Counted from the first letter of the stretch, positions 54,344 through 63,482 are shown. The stretch is DNA of 63,793 nt from Ignatzschineria sp. (GCA_030150405.1 JASLFU010000038.1:1-63793), one strand, 5' to 3'. Notes: generated by a model from the sequence alone, not told the origin. Numbers and translations: made by a program.

Positions 54344-55129
54344 TTAAGACGAATCCTTGAGCCAACGCTCAAAACCTCGTCTTTTAGAGGCAATACTATC
54401 TGCAATACGGATAGGCTCTGGCAATTTATACCCCTTGAAAAGATAGGGCAAAAGGCTCTCGATCTCTTCTAAATTGATCTTATGCCCAGGGGAGATATAG
54501 AGCGGATTACTCCCCTTTTTAGAATGATAAAGCAGTCCGACCTCTCTCCTCTTTCTATCAAAAGCCTCCTCATCGGAATAGATATAGGCGATTCTCTGCC
54601 CTCCCGTAGAGTTTTTATAGGCATCTATTTTCTCATGAATAGAGGGAATAAAACCGGATAATCTACGCTCTGCCACCCCGATTGTGGGACGATCAAGCCA
54701 TACACCTAAATGGCTACCATTCCCTAATCCCCGAGGATGGAGTACTCCTTGCCCATCAACTAAGATAAGATCGGGCGTTAAACTTAAATTCGCAAAAGCT
54801 TTTAAGAGACTTGGCAATTCCCTAAAGGAGAGCAGTCCCGGGATATACGGCATCGGTACCGGCTCTTCCACAATAGTTCGCTCCACCACCTTTAAGGAAG
54901 GAAATTGCAATACCACCACAACAGCACGAATAATCGATAGCTCCCCCAAATTATCCTGCTTAAAGCCGATATCTGTCCCGGCAATATAATTTAACTGCTC
55001 CAAAGGAGGAAGAGATCCCCCCGAGATATCCACTTTGGAAGCTAACTTCCGCTGAATCTCCCGCGCCTTTTCCGGCTCAATCACCCAAGGATGTAGCTCC
55101 TCTTTAAGGGGGAATTTTTTCAATCTCAT
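54344..55129 (-). CDS. nfi: Endonuclease V (deoxyinosine-specific), active-site Lys replaced by Glu
   Basis: Endonuclease V nicks DNA 3' to deoxyinosine and starts repair of deaminated adenine. 261 residues, longer than the 223 of E. coli by an N-terminal and an internal stretch. The metal ligands are present: Asp53 (GTDIGF), Glu104 (LSFRELP), Asp125 (VDGQGVLHPR) and His216 (SPGHKI). The wedge PYIPG is kept. The family motif GVAK reads GVAE, so the usual active-site Lys is Glu154 (codon at 54668-54670). The segment after it, up to ISPGHKI, is longer and more charged than usual. AAAGGAG precedes the ATG. It converges with fsr. Confidence 0.93.
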   Translation of the reverse strand: MRLKKFPLKEELHPWVIEPEKAREIQRKLASKVDISGGSLPPLEQLNYIAGTDIGFKQDNLGELSIIRAVVVVLQFPSLKVVERTIVEEPVPMPYIPGLLSFRELPSLLKAFANLSLTPDLILVDGQGVLHPRGLGNGSHLGVWLDRPTIGVAERRLSGFIPSIHEKIDAYKNSTGGQRIAYIYSDEEAFDRKRREVGLLYHSKKGSNPLYISPGHKINLEEIESLLPYLFKGYKLPEPIRIADSIASKRRGFERWLKDSS

Positions 55130-55358
55130 ACTGCTCCTTTCTTAATTCAGTCATCAAAATAGCCTTCTTATCCGTTATTTATATAACGAATGCATCTTAT
55201 ATCACTCATTGCTTTATGGTGTGCTCAACCTATAAATGCCGTATATAAATAGTTTTATATAAATAAATTACTCCAATAAAACACTCTTCTTTTTCTACCC
55301 CGCCGTGATACCGTATAATTATAGCTATCTATCGATTCGTTAAGCGCAAGGAGCCGGT

Positions 55359-57314
55359 ATGCAATTTCTTCACCGAGCAATCAATTTTTTCACTCAAGGG
55401 ACGGAGAATCTCTTTCGTCTGCTGATTAAAAATCGTCAACGCCGAAGAATCACCGCTATTTTCGTTGCACTTATTCCCTTAACTCTCTGGTTTACCATTC
55501 ATACCCAAGGTGCGCTCTCCTTCTCCCCCTTACAGACGCTCGGCATTACACTTTTTGCGCTCTTTGTGCTTGCTTCCACCTATAACGCTCTGCTTACCAC
55601 CCTTCGGCGTGCGGCGATCTTTATCGATAAAAATCCCGATAACCCCTACGTTAATCGTATGCCTCCCCGGCAGGTGCGAGTATTACTTCTTACCATTTTA
55701 ATCCCGATTATGGTGATCATCTCTCTCTTGATGATCGATCTAATTGCGATGATCTTTCAAGTCCCTCCAGCTGGGCTCTATGATGGTGATTATCAATTTT
55801 TAACCTCGCTCTATTTCGGCACATTTGCCGTATTGGGATTTAGTGTCTCTGCCTATGTAGCCTCAGTGCGCCACCGCTCTTTAAGAACTTCGGAGAAGCG
55901 TCTTGAATATACTCAACAAAAAGATCGGGAGATGGAGGTTGATAAACGCTTTTTAGAAGGCATTAAACTTCTCGGGGATCAGAACGAATCAGTCCGTTTA
56001 GGGGGCATCTATATTTTGTGGGAGATTGTTAAAGATGCTGTAAAAGCGCTCCCCTACCTTGAAGAGAAAGAGGGCTTTGTCTATTTCTATAAATATAAAG
56101 ATTACCCCATTACACCCTATCTTGTAACGCGCCCGAAGGTGGAAGAGGAGCGCTCGCAAAAACGACTTCGGGAACGATATCTTAAAAAGAATCCCGCAGA
56201 CCTTGCACAAATTAAAGCTTATAAAAAAGCTTACTCTCTTCATGGCCAGATCTTGTCCATTCTCTGCGGACATATCCGTACCCTTACCAATTCCGAAAAC
56301 TATCTATTAGATTATTACCCCTCTATTGCTAAAGAGAAGTTTCCTAAAGCCTATGCCGAACGTTATGGAGAGGCGCTCAATCTTATCTCTGAAGAGGCGG
56401 AAGAGCCTAGCAATGAGATTGCGATTCTCTTTCGCCTTCTTAGCAAGCGGGAATACTCTAAAGAGAAAACAGTCGTCCGCTCGCTCAATTTTAAAATCAA
56501 TTTAGCCAATGCGATCTTAAAAGGCATCTATGGCGACCAGGGGGATCTCTCCCATGCAAATTTACGCAATGTCAATTTCGCAAATGCCCGCCTTAACTAT
56601 GTTCAGTTTGATTATAGTAATTTGCAGCAGGCAAACTTTAATGCCGCAACGCTCAATATCTCCACCTTTACCATGAGTGAGTGCCGGGCGGCGAGTTTTA
56701 TTCGGGCTCAAATTAGCAATAGTGGCTTTAAGTTTACCAACTGTATTCGAGCCGATTTTAGTTCGCTTTTCGATCGCGTCTATTTTTACGGCACTACCAT
56801 GCAGCATACCCGCTTTAGCTATCAAGATTTTATGGAGGATCGCATCCAGTTTAAGGGAATTAACGGCCTCCCTGGATTTGAAAACTGCACCAGCTTAGAG
56901 AGTCGAGCTGTGATTGAGTTAGTGGATAAAAATAATAAAATCATCAAGCTTCACCCCAATAAAATCGATCGCATTGAAGACCCTAAGCTTTTAGAAAAAT
57001 ATCAAACGCTTTTACAACAGCCCTCATGGCGCATTCCTATTCATGAGGCAGAATTTGCTTATAGCGCCCTTCGCCGCACAGGAGACCCTATTCAACCGGG
57101 AGAAACCTATAGCGGTTATCGCAGTTTAGAGCAGATTAAAACTCGGGATAATCTGGCCGTATTTTGCCGCAAGTTCCGCGAGCAGCATCAAAACATTCGG
57201 GATCTATTTGAATCTTTAACGCCTAAAGATCAACGTTTAGCACAAAGAATGTTTACAGATTTTGATCATCTTGAGATCAGCGAGGAAGAAACGCCCTCTC
57301 AACACTCCTCATAA
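55359..57314 (+). CDS. Membrane-anchored pentapeptide-repeat protein, function unknown
   Basis: A 651-residue protein with a clear layout. Four hydrophobic helices lie at about 30-49, 58-79, 106-132 and 146-169. A short charged coil follows, then RFLEGIKLLGDQNESVRLGGIYILWEIV (about 198-224; core SVRLGGIY), a segment I recall from other pentapeptide-repeat membrane proteins. Residues about 235-375 are highly charged. Pentapeptide repeats occur at about 378-480 (DLSHANLRNVNFANARL, NLQQANFNAATLN, RADFSSL), with the fourfold beta-helix pattern A(N/D)LxX. The C-terminal 160 residues are soluble and acidic. No enzymatic motif is seen. AAGGAG precedes the ATG and a TATAAT stands at 55314-55319. It has its own terminator. 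Confidence 0.83.
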   Translation: MQFLHRAINFFTQGTENLFRLLIKNRQRRRITAIFVALIPLTLWFTIHTQGALSFSPLQTLGITLFALFVLASTYNALLTTLRRAAIFIDKNPDNPYVNRMPPRQVRVLLLTILIPIMVIISLLMIDLIAMIFQVPPAGLYDGDYQFLTSLYFGTFAVLGFSVSAYVASVRHRSLRTSEKRLEYTQQKDREMEVDKRFLEGIKLLGDQNESVRLGGIYILWEIVKDAVKALPYLEEKEGFVYFYKYKDYPITPYLVTRPKVEEERSQKRLRERYLKKNPADLAQIKAYKKAYSLHGQILSILCGHIRTLTNSENYLLDYYPSIAKEKFPKAYAERYGEALNLISEEAEEPSNEIAILFRLLSKREYSKEKTVVRSLNFKINLANAILKGIYGDQGDLSHANLRNVNFANARLNYVQFDYSNLQQANFNAATLNISTFTMSECRAASFIRAQISNSGFKFTNCIRADFSSLFDRVYFYGTTMQHTRFSYQDFMEDRIQFKGINGLPGFENCTSLESRAVIELVDKNNKIIKLHPNKIDRIEDPKLLEKYQTLLQQPSWRIPIHEAEFAYSALRRTGDPIQPGETYSGYRSLEQIKTRDNLAVFCRKFREQHQNIRDLFESLTPKDQRLAQRMFTDFDHLEISEEETPSQHSS

Positions 57315-57372
57315 ACTGGCCTATTTAAAAAAAGAATAAAGAGACGGCGCAACGGCAAAGAGAATGGTATAT

Positions 57373-57406
57373 TTAACAGAGCTCTTTAGGCTCTGTTAAT
57401 CTTGAT
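57373..57406 (+). terminator. Probable terminator after the pentapeptide-repeat gene
   Basis: A perfect 10-base stem TTAACAGAGC/GCTCTGTTAA (57373-57382, 57390-57399) with a seven-base loop, but a poor T-run. It could also affect the kinase gene that starts 32 bases later. Confidence 0.55.
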
Positions 57407-57430
57407 CTTTTAATCCTTTTATATCTATAG

Positions 57431-58312
57431 ATGAATATATCCATGTCTGAAATTCTGCTCATCAGCGATCTTGCCGGGGTTGGCAAAGTTGCGCTCTCTG
57501 CGATGATTCCGGTTTTAACTCAACCGAGCAATAATCTCTCTTTTTTACCCACTGCTGTGGTCTCTAATAATTTCGATTATGGCGAAGCGGTAGTTCATGA
57601 TCTCACCTCCTTTATGGAAGAGAGCATCGCAATGTGGAAGAAACATGATATTCAGTTTGATCTCATCACCACCGGTTTTTTAATGTCTAAAAAACAGGTG
57701 GAAGCGATCGAATATCTCCTCGAAAACCAAAAAGTGCGCCCCTACCTTATTGCAGATCCTATTATGGGGGATAATGGCATGCTCTACCCTGGCTTAAGTG
57801 CCGATTTAGTAGAGGGAATGCGCGCTATTGCACCCCATGCAGATCTTATGCTGCCTAATCTTACAGAAGCGGCACTCATTGTGGGGGAGGAAGAAAACTT
57901 TCATAACATCGATGAAGAAGGGGTAAAGCGCTGGATCGATCGATTACGGGAGAAAGGAACAAAATCAGTTTTAATCACTAGTGTAGAACTAGAAGATGGA
58001 AAGCATTATATCTACGGCTATTCCGCAGCGGAAGAGGAGTACTTTAAAGTGGAATATCGGATGATTCCCAAAGAATTTGCCGGCACTGGAGATATCTTCT
58101 CAGCACTTATGACCGCAGAAATTGTTCATAACCGTCCGCACTCAACCCTTAAAGAGATGGCTAAACGCTCAGCCGATACCATTAGTGCTATTTTAGAGAT
58201 TGAGCTTGAGAGAATTCAAAAATTAAGCGTTAAAAATCCCACTAAAGAGTTTTCAGAGGTGATGGTCCAAAATCACCTGCCCCGCTTAACTCAAAGCTGC
58301 CAAATCGATTAG
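57431..58312 (+). CDS. PfkB/ribokinase-type vitamin kinase, pyridoxal/pyridoxamine kinase-like
   Basis: A 293-residue kinase. ISDLAGVGKVALSAMIPVL followed by PTAVVSNN resembles the PdxY/pyridoxamine kinase group as found in Firmicutes. LIADPIMGDNGMLYPG and LPNLTEAALIVG are family blocks, and the anion hole with catalytic Asp is FAGTGDIFSAL. It likely phosphorylates a B6 vitamer; a ThiD-like activity is less likely but not excluded. Two starts are possible, ATG at 57431 and at 57443 (MSEILLIS); neither has a clear ribosome site. Confidence 0.82.
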   Translation: MNISMSEILLISDLAGVGKVALSAMIPVLTQPSNNLSFLPTAVVSNNFDYGEAVVHDLTSFMEESIAMWKKHDIQFDLITTGFLMSKKQVEAIEYLLENQKVRPYLIADPIMGDNGMLYPGLSADLVEGMRAIAPHADLMLPNLTEAALIVGEEENFHNIDEEGVKRWIDRLREKGTKSVLITSVELEDGKHYIYGYSAAEEEYFKVEYRMIPKEFAGTGDIFSALMTAEIVHNRPHSTLKEMAKRSADTISAILEIELERIQKLSVKNPTKEFSEVMVQNHLPRLTQSCQID

Positions 58313-58410
58313 AGAATAGAGCCATAGCAGAGCATAACGATCATTATGCTCTCTACTAAAATTTAAGATTACACAGACAAAAAACAGAAGATTAAAATAA
58401 AAAAGAAATA

Positions 58411-58440
58411 AAAAAGCCTAAGTTAAAAAACTTAGGCTTC
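58411..58440. terminator. Terminator for tRNA-Asn (-) and the kinase gene (+)
   Basis: AAGCCTAAG (58414-58422) pairs with CTTAGGCTT (58431-58439); the A-run on the left gives a strong T-run on the reverse strand. Confidence 0.82.
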
Positions 58441-58447
58441 TCTTATT

Positions 58448-58524
58448 TGGCTCCTCGACCTGGGCTCGAACCAGGGACCCCATGATTAACAGTCATGTGC
58501 TACTACCAACTGAGCTATCGAGGA
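58448..58524 (-). tRNA. tRNA-Asn (anticodon GTT), CCA encoded
   Basis: The reverse strand gives a full cloverleaf of 77 bases including the 3' CCA. Acceptor stem TCCTCGA pairs with TCGAGGA; D arm AGCTCAGTTGGTAGTAGC; anticodon loop CTGTTAA with anticodon GTT; T arm CCTGGTTCGAGCCCAGG. The discriminator base is G as usual for tRNA-Asn. It is a lone tRNA gene with its own terminator. Confidence 0.97.
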
Positions 58525-59210
58525 ATAGGCTTTTTATTATAGGCATTTTTCGTAAAAGCGCAACTTATAATTGCCTAATCATTAATCATCCCTCCCTTCT
58601 CCTCCTCTATGTCTATTACTGCCCTCTTTATTCACAACAAAAGAATTCTAAAATTGAAGGCGTTTGGTATGAGCTTTATCATTTCTACTTCAAAAAAGAT
58701 GTAAACAGAGCTATTGCGAAATATTTAAGCAACTATTTTTGTTTGATTTTAATCAACTCCTCTTCCCTCTTAAATTTTCTTTATAAAAATCTCTCAGATA
58801 GCCCACTTTAAAGGGGACTGTTTCCTATTGAGATTTCTAAAAAATAAGCCTCTATATCCCCTCTAAAAGTGCCTAAAGGGCAAAAATATTTGACCCAAAT
58901 CAACTTTTAAAGGTTGAAAGATCAAAATCAGCTCTCTATGATGGGGCTTCTTCTGAGCTATATATTGCTCAATACTTATTCAAACAGTACAGATACAAAT
59001 AAAAATAAGAAAAGTCTGAGTTTTTTGTTTTATTACTTTGTGTATTACAGATACATCTATCTTTTCCTCACTTTTCTCCCTCATACTGACCTTTTGAGGT
59101 TACTGTCAAAAATAAAAACCGTGAGATTTTTAATTCAAAAAGACTGATCTGTTAACACTCTTCTCACATTTTGGGGTGTTAAGGAAACAGAAAGGAAACT
59201 ATTAAAACCT
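58525..59210. other. AT-rich gap between tRNA-Asn and the betaine transporter
   Basis: These 686 bases are clearly more AT-rich than the genes around. Two short open frames are present but look spurious: no ribosome sites and low-complexity products. Near the transporter end an inverted repeat TTAACAC/GTGTTAA (59152-59158 with 59176-59182) lies about 28 bases before the proV ATG and may be a regulator or leader structure. The tRNA promoter and the proV promoter must be here. I could not identify an RNA gene. Confidence 0.5.
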
Positions 59211-60491
59211 ATGGGTAAATTACACGTCAAAGACTTGTCCCTAATTTATGGTTCAAACAGAAAACAAGCGATGCGCATGCTTGAAGCGGGGGCATCGAAA
59301 GCTGAAATTCAACAAAAAACAAAGGCGGTCGTCGCCGTTAATCGCGCAAATTTTTCTATTAATGATGGCGAGATCTTCGTCATTATGGGGCTTTCAGGAA
59401 GTGGGAAATCTTCCCTTCTACGCTGCCTGAATATGCTAAATGTGCCCACTAGTGGCTCCATTTTTATTGATGATGTGGATATTACAAAAGCGAATAAAGA
59501 AGAGCTTCTTCAAATTCGCCGCAATAAGATCGGCATGGTCTTTCAACATTTTGCTCTACTTCCCCATAAAACCATCTTAGATAACGTAGCTTTTGGTTTA
59601 GAGATTCAAAATATTCCTCTTGAAGAGCGTCATAAAAAGGCGCAAGAGGTTCTCGATATGGTGGGGCTACAAGGATATGAAGATTCCTATCCGAGCCAAC
59701 TGAGTGGAGGCATGCAGCAACGCGTCGGTATCGCCCGTGCCATTGCCAATGATTCCGATATTCTCCTGATGGATGAAGCCTTTAGTGCGCTAGATCCTCT
59801 TATTCGCAGCCAGATGCAAGATGAGCTGATCGAAATTCAGCAGAAATTAAAAAAGACAATCGTCTTTATCACCCATGACCTCGATGAGGCGCTTAAGCTT
59901 GGTGATACCATCGCCATTATGAAAGATGGGGTTATCGTACAGCAAGATAGTGCGGAGAATATTCTTCTCAACCCCGCTGATGATTATGTGCGAAGTTTTA
60001 TCAATGAGGTAGATTCCACGAAGGTCATTACCGCAGGCGGTCTTATGAAGCCCTTTAGCGAGCGGATTCATATCGATCGTGATGGACCTGCTACAGCAGT
60101 ACGCCGTATGGAGCGCCATAATCATCACTTTTTACCCGCAGTTTCAAGTGGGAATCGATTTGAAGGGTATCTACGCCTTAATGATGCTCGCCGTTTAATG
60201 CGAGAAGGTGAGCGCAGTGTTAAATCGATTTTAATCGATATTCCCACCACTCATATCGATACTCCGGTTTTAGAGTCGCTTCCGCTCTTTGCCGATCATA
60301 CCTACCCTATTGCCGTTTTAGATGATAAAGAACGGCCTCAAGGCTATCTTCGTTATATCAAAGTGATTGAGATGATGAGCGAAGAAGATCCCGAACTTTC
60401 CCAAAAGGGTGAGGAAGGAGCGCTTAAAGGCAAACAAGCCCCACAAAAAGTGGCTGAAGATAAAGAGAATAATGTAGAGAAGGAGGCGTAA
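59211..60491 (+). CDS. proV: Glycine betaine/proline ABC transporter ATP-binding protein
   Basis: The 426-residue ATPase of a compatible-solute importer. VIMGLSGSGKSSLLR is Walker A, LSGGMQQRVGIARAIA the ABC signature, ILLMDEAFSALDPLIR Walker B, and HDLDEALKLGD the switch. About residues 280-395 form a tandem CBS unit (PATAVRRMERHNHHFLPAV), which in OpuA/ProV senses ionic strength. The last 30 residues are charged. AAGGAAA lies about 14 bases before the ATG, a long distance. proW starts right after its stop. Confidence 0.95.
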   Translation: MGKLHVKDLSLIYGSNRKQAMRMLEAGASKAEIQQKTKAVVAVNRANFSINDGEIFVIMGLSGSGKSSLLRCLNMLNVPTSGSIFIDDVDITKANKEELLQIRRNKIGMVFQHFALLPHKTILDNVAFGLEIQNIPLEERHKKAQEVLDMVGLQGYEDSYPSQLSGGMQQRVGIARAIANDSDILLMDEAFSALDPLIRSQMQDELIEIQQKLKKTIVFITHDLDEALKLGDTIAIMKDGVIVQQDSAENILLNPADDYVRSFINEVDSTKVITAGGLMKPFSERIHIDRDGPATAVRRMERHNHHFLPAVSSGNRFEGYLRLNDARRLMREGERSVKSILIDIPTTHIDTPVLESLPLFADHTYPIAVLDDKERPQGYLRYIKVIEMMSEEDPELSQKGEEGALKGKQAPQKVAEDKENNVEKEA

Positions 60492-60492
60492 T

Positions 60493-61377
60493 ATGAATAT
60501 TCATTTAGGTAAATATGTAGAACTCTTTGTAGATTGGCTCTCAACGGTTGGGCGCCCTTTTTTCGAGCAAATTACCATTATCATTGGGAATTCCGTCCAC
60601 TTCTTACAAAATGCATTGATGGCGATTCCCCCTTTTCTCTTAATTTTAATTTTGGCGCTAGCGGCATTTTTTGCAACCTGTAAAAGTTTTACCCGCTTAC
60701 AGATCACTCGGGAAAACTACAAAAAGCGCTTAGGCCTACCTATTTTTATTCTTTTAGGTTTAAGCCTTGTTTATGGGATGGGCTTCTGGCCGCACCTTAT
60801 CGATACCTTAGTGCTTGTTTTAATCTCGACAGTGATTATTTTAATTATCGGGATTCCCCTTGGTATCTGGTGTGCGCGCAGCGAACGGGTTAACGCCATT
60901 GTTCGCCCTATTTTAGACTTCATGCAGACAATGCCTGCCTTTGTCTATCTAATTCCGGCGATTCTCTTCTTCTCTGTAGGGGATGTTCCTGGAGTGATCG
61001 CTACCGTCATTTTCTCACTCCCTCCCGCTGTTCGTATGACCACTCTTGGGATTAATGAGGTTCCTGAAGAGATCGTAGAAGCATCTGTCGCTTTTGGATG
61101 TACGAATCGCCAAACGCTCTTTAAGGTACAGATTCCCCTTGCAATGCCAACAATTTTAGCCGGTATTAATCAGACCATTATGCTCGCACTATCGATGGTG
61201 GTGATCTGCTCAATGGTGGGTGCTGGCGGCCTTGGGGAGAGTGTATATGCTGGTATTCAGCAGGCAGATATGGCGCTTGGTTTTGAAGCTGGGCTCTCCA
61301 TTGTGATTTTAGCCATCATTTTAGATCGCATTACACAAGCTGTAGGTCAATCGAGCAAAGCTAGCCAAGTGGAGTAA
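60493..61377 (+). CDS. proW: Glycine betaine/proline ABC transporter permease
   Basis: A 294-residue permease with about six to seven membrane helices. RPILDFMQTMPAFVYLIPAI and VIFSLPPAVRMTTLGINEV are classical ProW/OpuAB segments; the EAA loop is EASVAFGCTNRQTLFKVQIPLA. GGAGG seven bases before the ATG lies in the last codons of proV, so the genes are coupled. It lacks the long N-terminal tail of E. coli ProW. Confidence 0.95.
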   Translation: MNIHLGKYVELFVDWLSTVGRPFFEQITIIIGNSVHFLQNALMAIPPFLLILILALAAFFATCKSFTRLQITRENYKKRLGLPIFILLGLSLVYGMGFWPHLIDTLVLVLISTVIILIIGIPLGIWCARSERVNAIVRPILDFMQTMPAFVYLIPAILFFSVGDVPGVIATVIFSLPPAVRMTTLGINEVPEEIVEASVAFGCTNRQTLFKVQIPLAMPTILAGINQTIMLALSMVVICSMVGAGGLGESVYAGIQQADMALGFEAGLSIVILAIILDRITQAVGQSSKASQVE

Positions 61378-61487
61378 AATCTCTCTAAAACGGCGAAGCT
61401 TCAATCTATCTGCCGATTTCATTCATTCCATTTTAAAAATTATTAAAATTTAAACTAAACTTACACACTAACCGAAAGGATTTCATT

Positions 61488-62342
61488 ATGAAAAAACTTC
61501 TCCGAGTCACGCTTCTTGCCTTTACCGCTCTCTTTGCGCTTGCGGCTTGTAGCGATAATACCCAAAATAAAGATCAAACCTCTCTCTCCATTCTCTACCC
61601 TAGCTGGGCAGAAGGTGTAGCGATGACCCATCTTGCCAAAGTAGTATTGGAAGAACGGGATGTTGATGTTAACACAACTTTAATCGAGCCTGGCCCACTT
61701 TATGCTTCTTTAGCTAAAGGGGATGCTGATCTCTATCTTGATGCTTGGCTACCCCATACTCATAAAGATTATTGGGAGCGTTTTGGCGATAAGCTCGATG
61801 TTGTAGGAACAGTATTTGATGATGCCAGCACAGGACTTGTTGTGCCTGATTATGTTGAGATCAACTCTATTGAGGAGCTGAATGAAAACGCTGCTGATTT
61901 TGAAGGTAAAATCTATGGAATCGGTTCAGGTGCTGGGGTGCATACCAATACCATTCGAGCCATTGATGCCTATGACTTAGATTTTGAACAGATTACATCA
62001 TCTGAAAGCTCAATGATGGCTGAACTTCGCCGTTCTATTGGCGCTAAAGAGCCGGTAGTGATCACGGGTTGGAAACCTCACTATATGTGGGATCTCTATG
62101 ATCTTAAGATGCTTGAAGATCCTAAATCGATCTACGAGATCGATAAGATCCACATTCTTTCCCGTAAAGGATTTAGCGATGATCAACCTGAGCTTGCTCA
62201 CTTCTTTAGCAATTTTGTATTAGATTCTGACAAACTCCATGAACTTATGGGCATGGTAGGTGAAGATGAGCGTAATCCTGATAAAGGCGCTAAAGCATTC
62301 TACGATAAATACAAAACCGAGATCGATGCTTGGTTTAAATAG
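61488..62342 (+). CDS. proX: Glycine betaine-binding lipoprotein, OpuAC/ProX type
   Basis: The substrate-binding component of the ABC importer (284 residues). The signal ends in a lipobox LAAC, making Cys21 the lipidated residue, so the protein is membrane-tethered rather than freely periplasmic. SILYPSWAEGVAMTHLAKVV opens the binding domain; conserved Trp residues (YPSWAEG, DAWLPHTHKDYW, TGWKPHYMW) can form the aromatic cage for the quaternary ammonium. AAAGGA precedes the ATG. A strong terminator follows, closing the proVWX operon. Confidence 0.93.
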   Translation: MKKLLRVTLLAFTALFALAACSDNTQNKDQTSLSILYPSWAEGVAMTHLAKVVLEERDVDVNTTLIEPGPLYASLAKGDADLYLDAWLPHTHKDYWERFGDKLDVVGTVFDDASTGLVVPDYVEINSIEELNENAADFEGKIYGIGSGAGVHTNTIRAIDAYDLDFEQITSSESSMMAELRRSIGAKEPVVITGWKPHYMWDLYDLKMLEDPKSIYEIDKIHILSRKGFSDDQPELAHFFSNFVLDSDKLHELMGMVGEDERNPDKGAKAFYDKYKTEIDAWFK

Positions 62343-62403
62343 TAGCTTAGCGTAAGTTTTATAATCTAAATTTACGAGCTAAACTTACAATATAAAAAAG
62401 ACT

Positions 62404-62436
62404 GAAAAGCCATCAACACTGTTGATGGCTTTTTTA
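62404..62436 (+). terminator. Terminator after proX
   Basis: AAAGCCATCAAC (62406-62417) and GTTGATGGCTTT (62421-62432) pair perfectly, with a T-run. Confidence 0.9.
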
Positions 62437-62577
62437 TTCCTAAAATTTGATAAAGAAGAGATAAAGTACTCAATGGGGTAGACTACTCTATAGCTACGAT
62501 ATGCAAAACGATGATTGATAAAATAAGCGTTTTGCCTGTTCCGAATACTTCCCAACTTCCCAAATAAGGAGATATCG

Positions 62578-63420
62578 ATGCGAATTAAAACGTCCCAAAT
62601 TATCGATTGGCTCGAAGAGGATCTTCCCTATTTTGATCTTACCACTAAGCTTTTAGGCGTAAATCAAAAGCCCTATGAAATGGCCTTTTACAGCCGTGAA
62701 GATGCGATTATTTGCGGTACAGAGGAGGCTCAAGTTTTAGTTAAAGAGGTAAATGCTAAAGTTTTAGAGAGCGCAAAAAGTGGAGATGCAATCCACAAAG
62801 GAATCAGCTTTTTTAAAGTTCAAGGAGAGTTTGCAGCCTTAAATGAGATTGTGAAAGTCATTCAAAATATTTTTGAATTTAGCTCCGGCATCGCCACTCG
62901 TACAGAGCGATTAGTCCGCACTGCAAAGGCAGTAAATCCTAAGATCAATATCCTCACTACCCGAAAAGTCTTTCCCGGCACCAAAGCCCTCTCCATTAAA
63001 GCGATTCTTGCAGGAGGTGCTTATCCTCATCGTTTAGGGTTATCCGAGACTATTCTGCTCTTTGAGCAGCATATTGCAGCGATCGGGGGCTTTAAAAATC
63101 TTCCTAAAATTGTAGAAAACATTTTAGAAAACGACTGTGAAAAGCAGATCTTAGTCGAAGTGAATAATGCTGACGAGGCACGCCAAATTATGGCTCTTCC
63201 CATTCATGGAATTCAGTATGATAAATTTCCGCCCGCAACATTAACCAAAATCGTAGCTGAAGTTTCAGCCTCTAACCCCCAATTAATACAGCTTGCAGCG
63301 GGAGGAATTCATCTCCAAAACGCAGCGGAATATGCAAAAACAGGGGTGCATGGCCTTGTAACAACCTCCCCCTATTTTGGAAAGCCCATAGATATTGGTG
63401 TACATTTTCGAGCCCTTTAA
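62578..63420 (+). CDS. modD: ModD family protein (quinolinate phosphoribosyltransferase-like)
   Basis: A 280-residue protein of the NadC/ModD superfamily. LEEDLPYFDLTTKLLG, SSGIATRTERLVRTAK, TTRKVFPGTKALSIKAILAG and PHRLGLSETILLFEQH mark the ModD branch. ModD is usually encoded with molybdate transport genes in other bacteria and its reaction is unproven; a phosphoribosyl transfer or pyrophosphorylase is assumed from the fold. Here no mod genes are adjacent: it follows the betaine transporter's terminator and precedes ilvD. AAGGAG stands six bases before the ATG. Confidence 0.88.
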   Translation: MRIKTSQIIDWLEEDLPYFDLTTKLLGVNQKPYEMAFYSREDAIICGTEEAQVLVKEVNAKVLESAKSGDAIHKGISFFKVQGEFAALNEIVKVIQNIFEFSSGIATRTERLVRTAKAVNPKINILTTRKVFPGTKALSIKAILAGGAYPHRLGLSETILLFEQHIAAIGGFKNLPKIVENILENDCEKQILVEVNNADEARQIMALPIHGIQYDKFPPATLTKIVAEVSASNPQLIQLAAGGIHLQNAAEYAKTGVHGLVTTSPYFGKPIDIGVHFRAL

Positions 63421-63440
63421 ATAACAATAGAGAATATAAA

Positions 63441-63482
63441 AAAAGCCCGAAAGCGCTATTTAAGACTACTTTCGGGCTTTTA
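63441..63482. terminator. Bidirectional terminator between modD and ilvD
   Basis: AAAGCCCGAAAG (63442-63453) pairs with CTTTCGGGCTTT (63469-63480), with A-run and T-run flanks. Confidence 0.88.

Noticed and set aside
58482..58811. Open frame of 109 codons on the + strand
   Set aside because: It overlaps the tRNA-Asn gene on the other strand, has no ribosome site and a low-complexity product.
58914..59147. Open frame of 77 codons in the AT-rich gap
   Set aside because: Composition is Leu/Tyr/Phe/Ser-rich as expected from random AT-rich DNA and no ribosome site precedes it.
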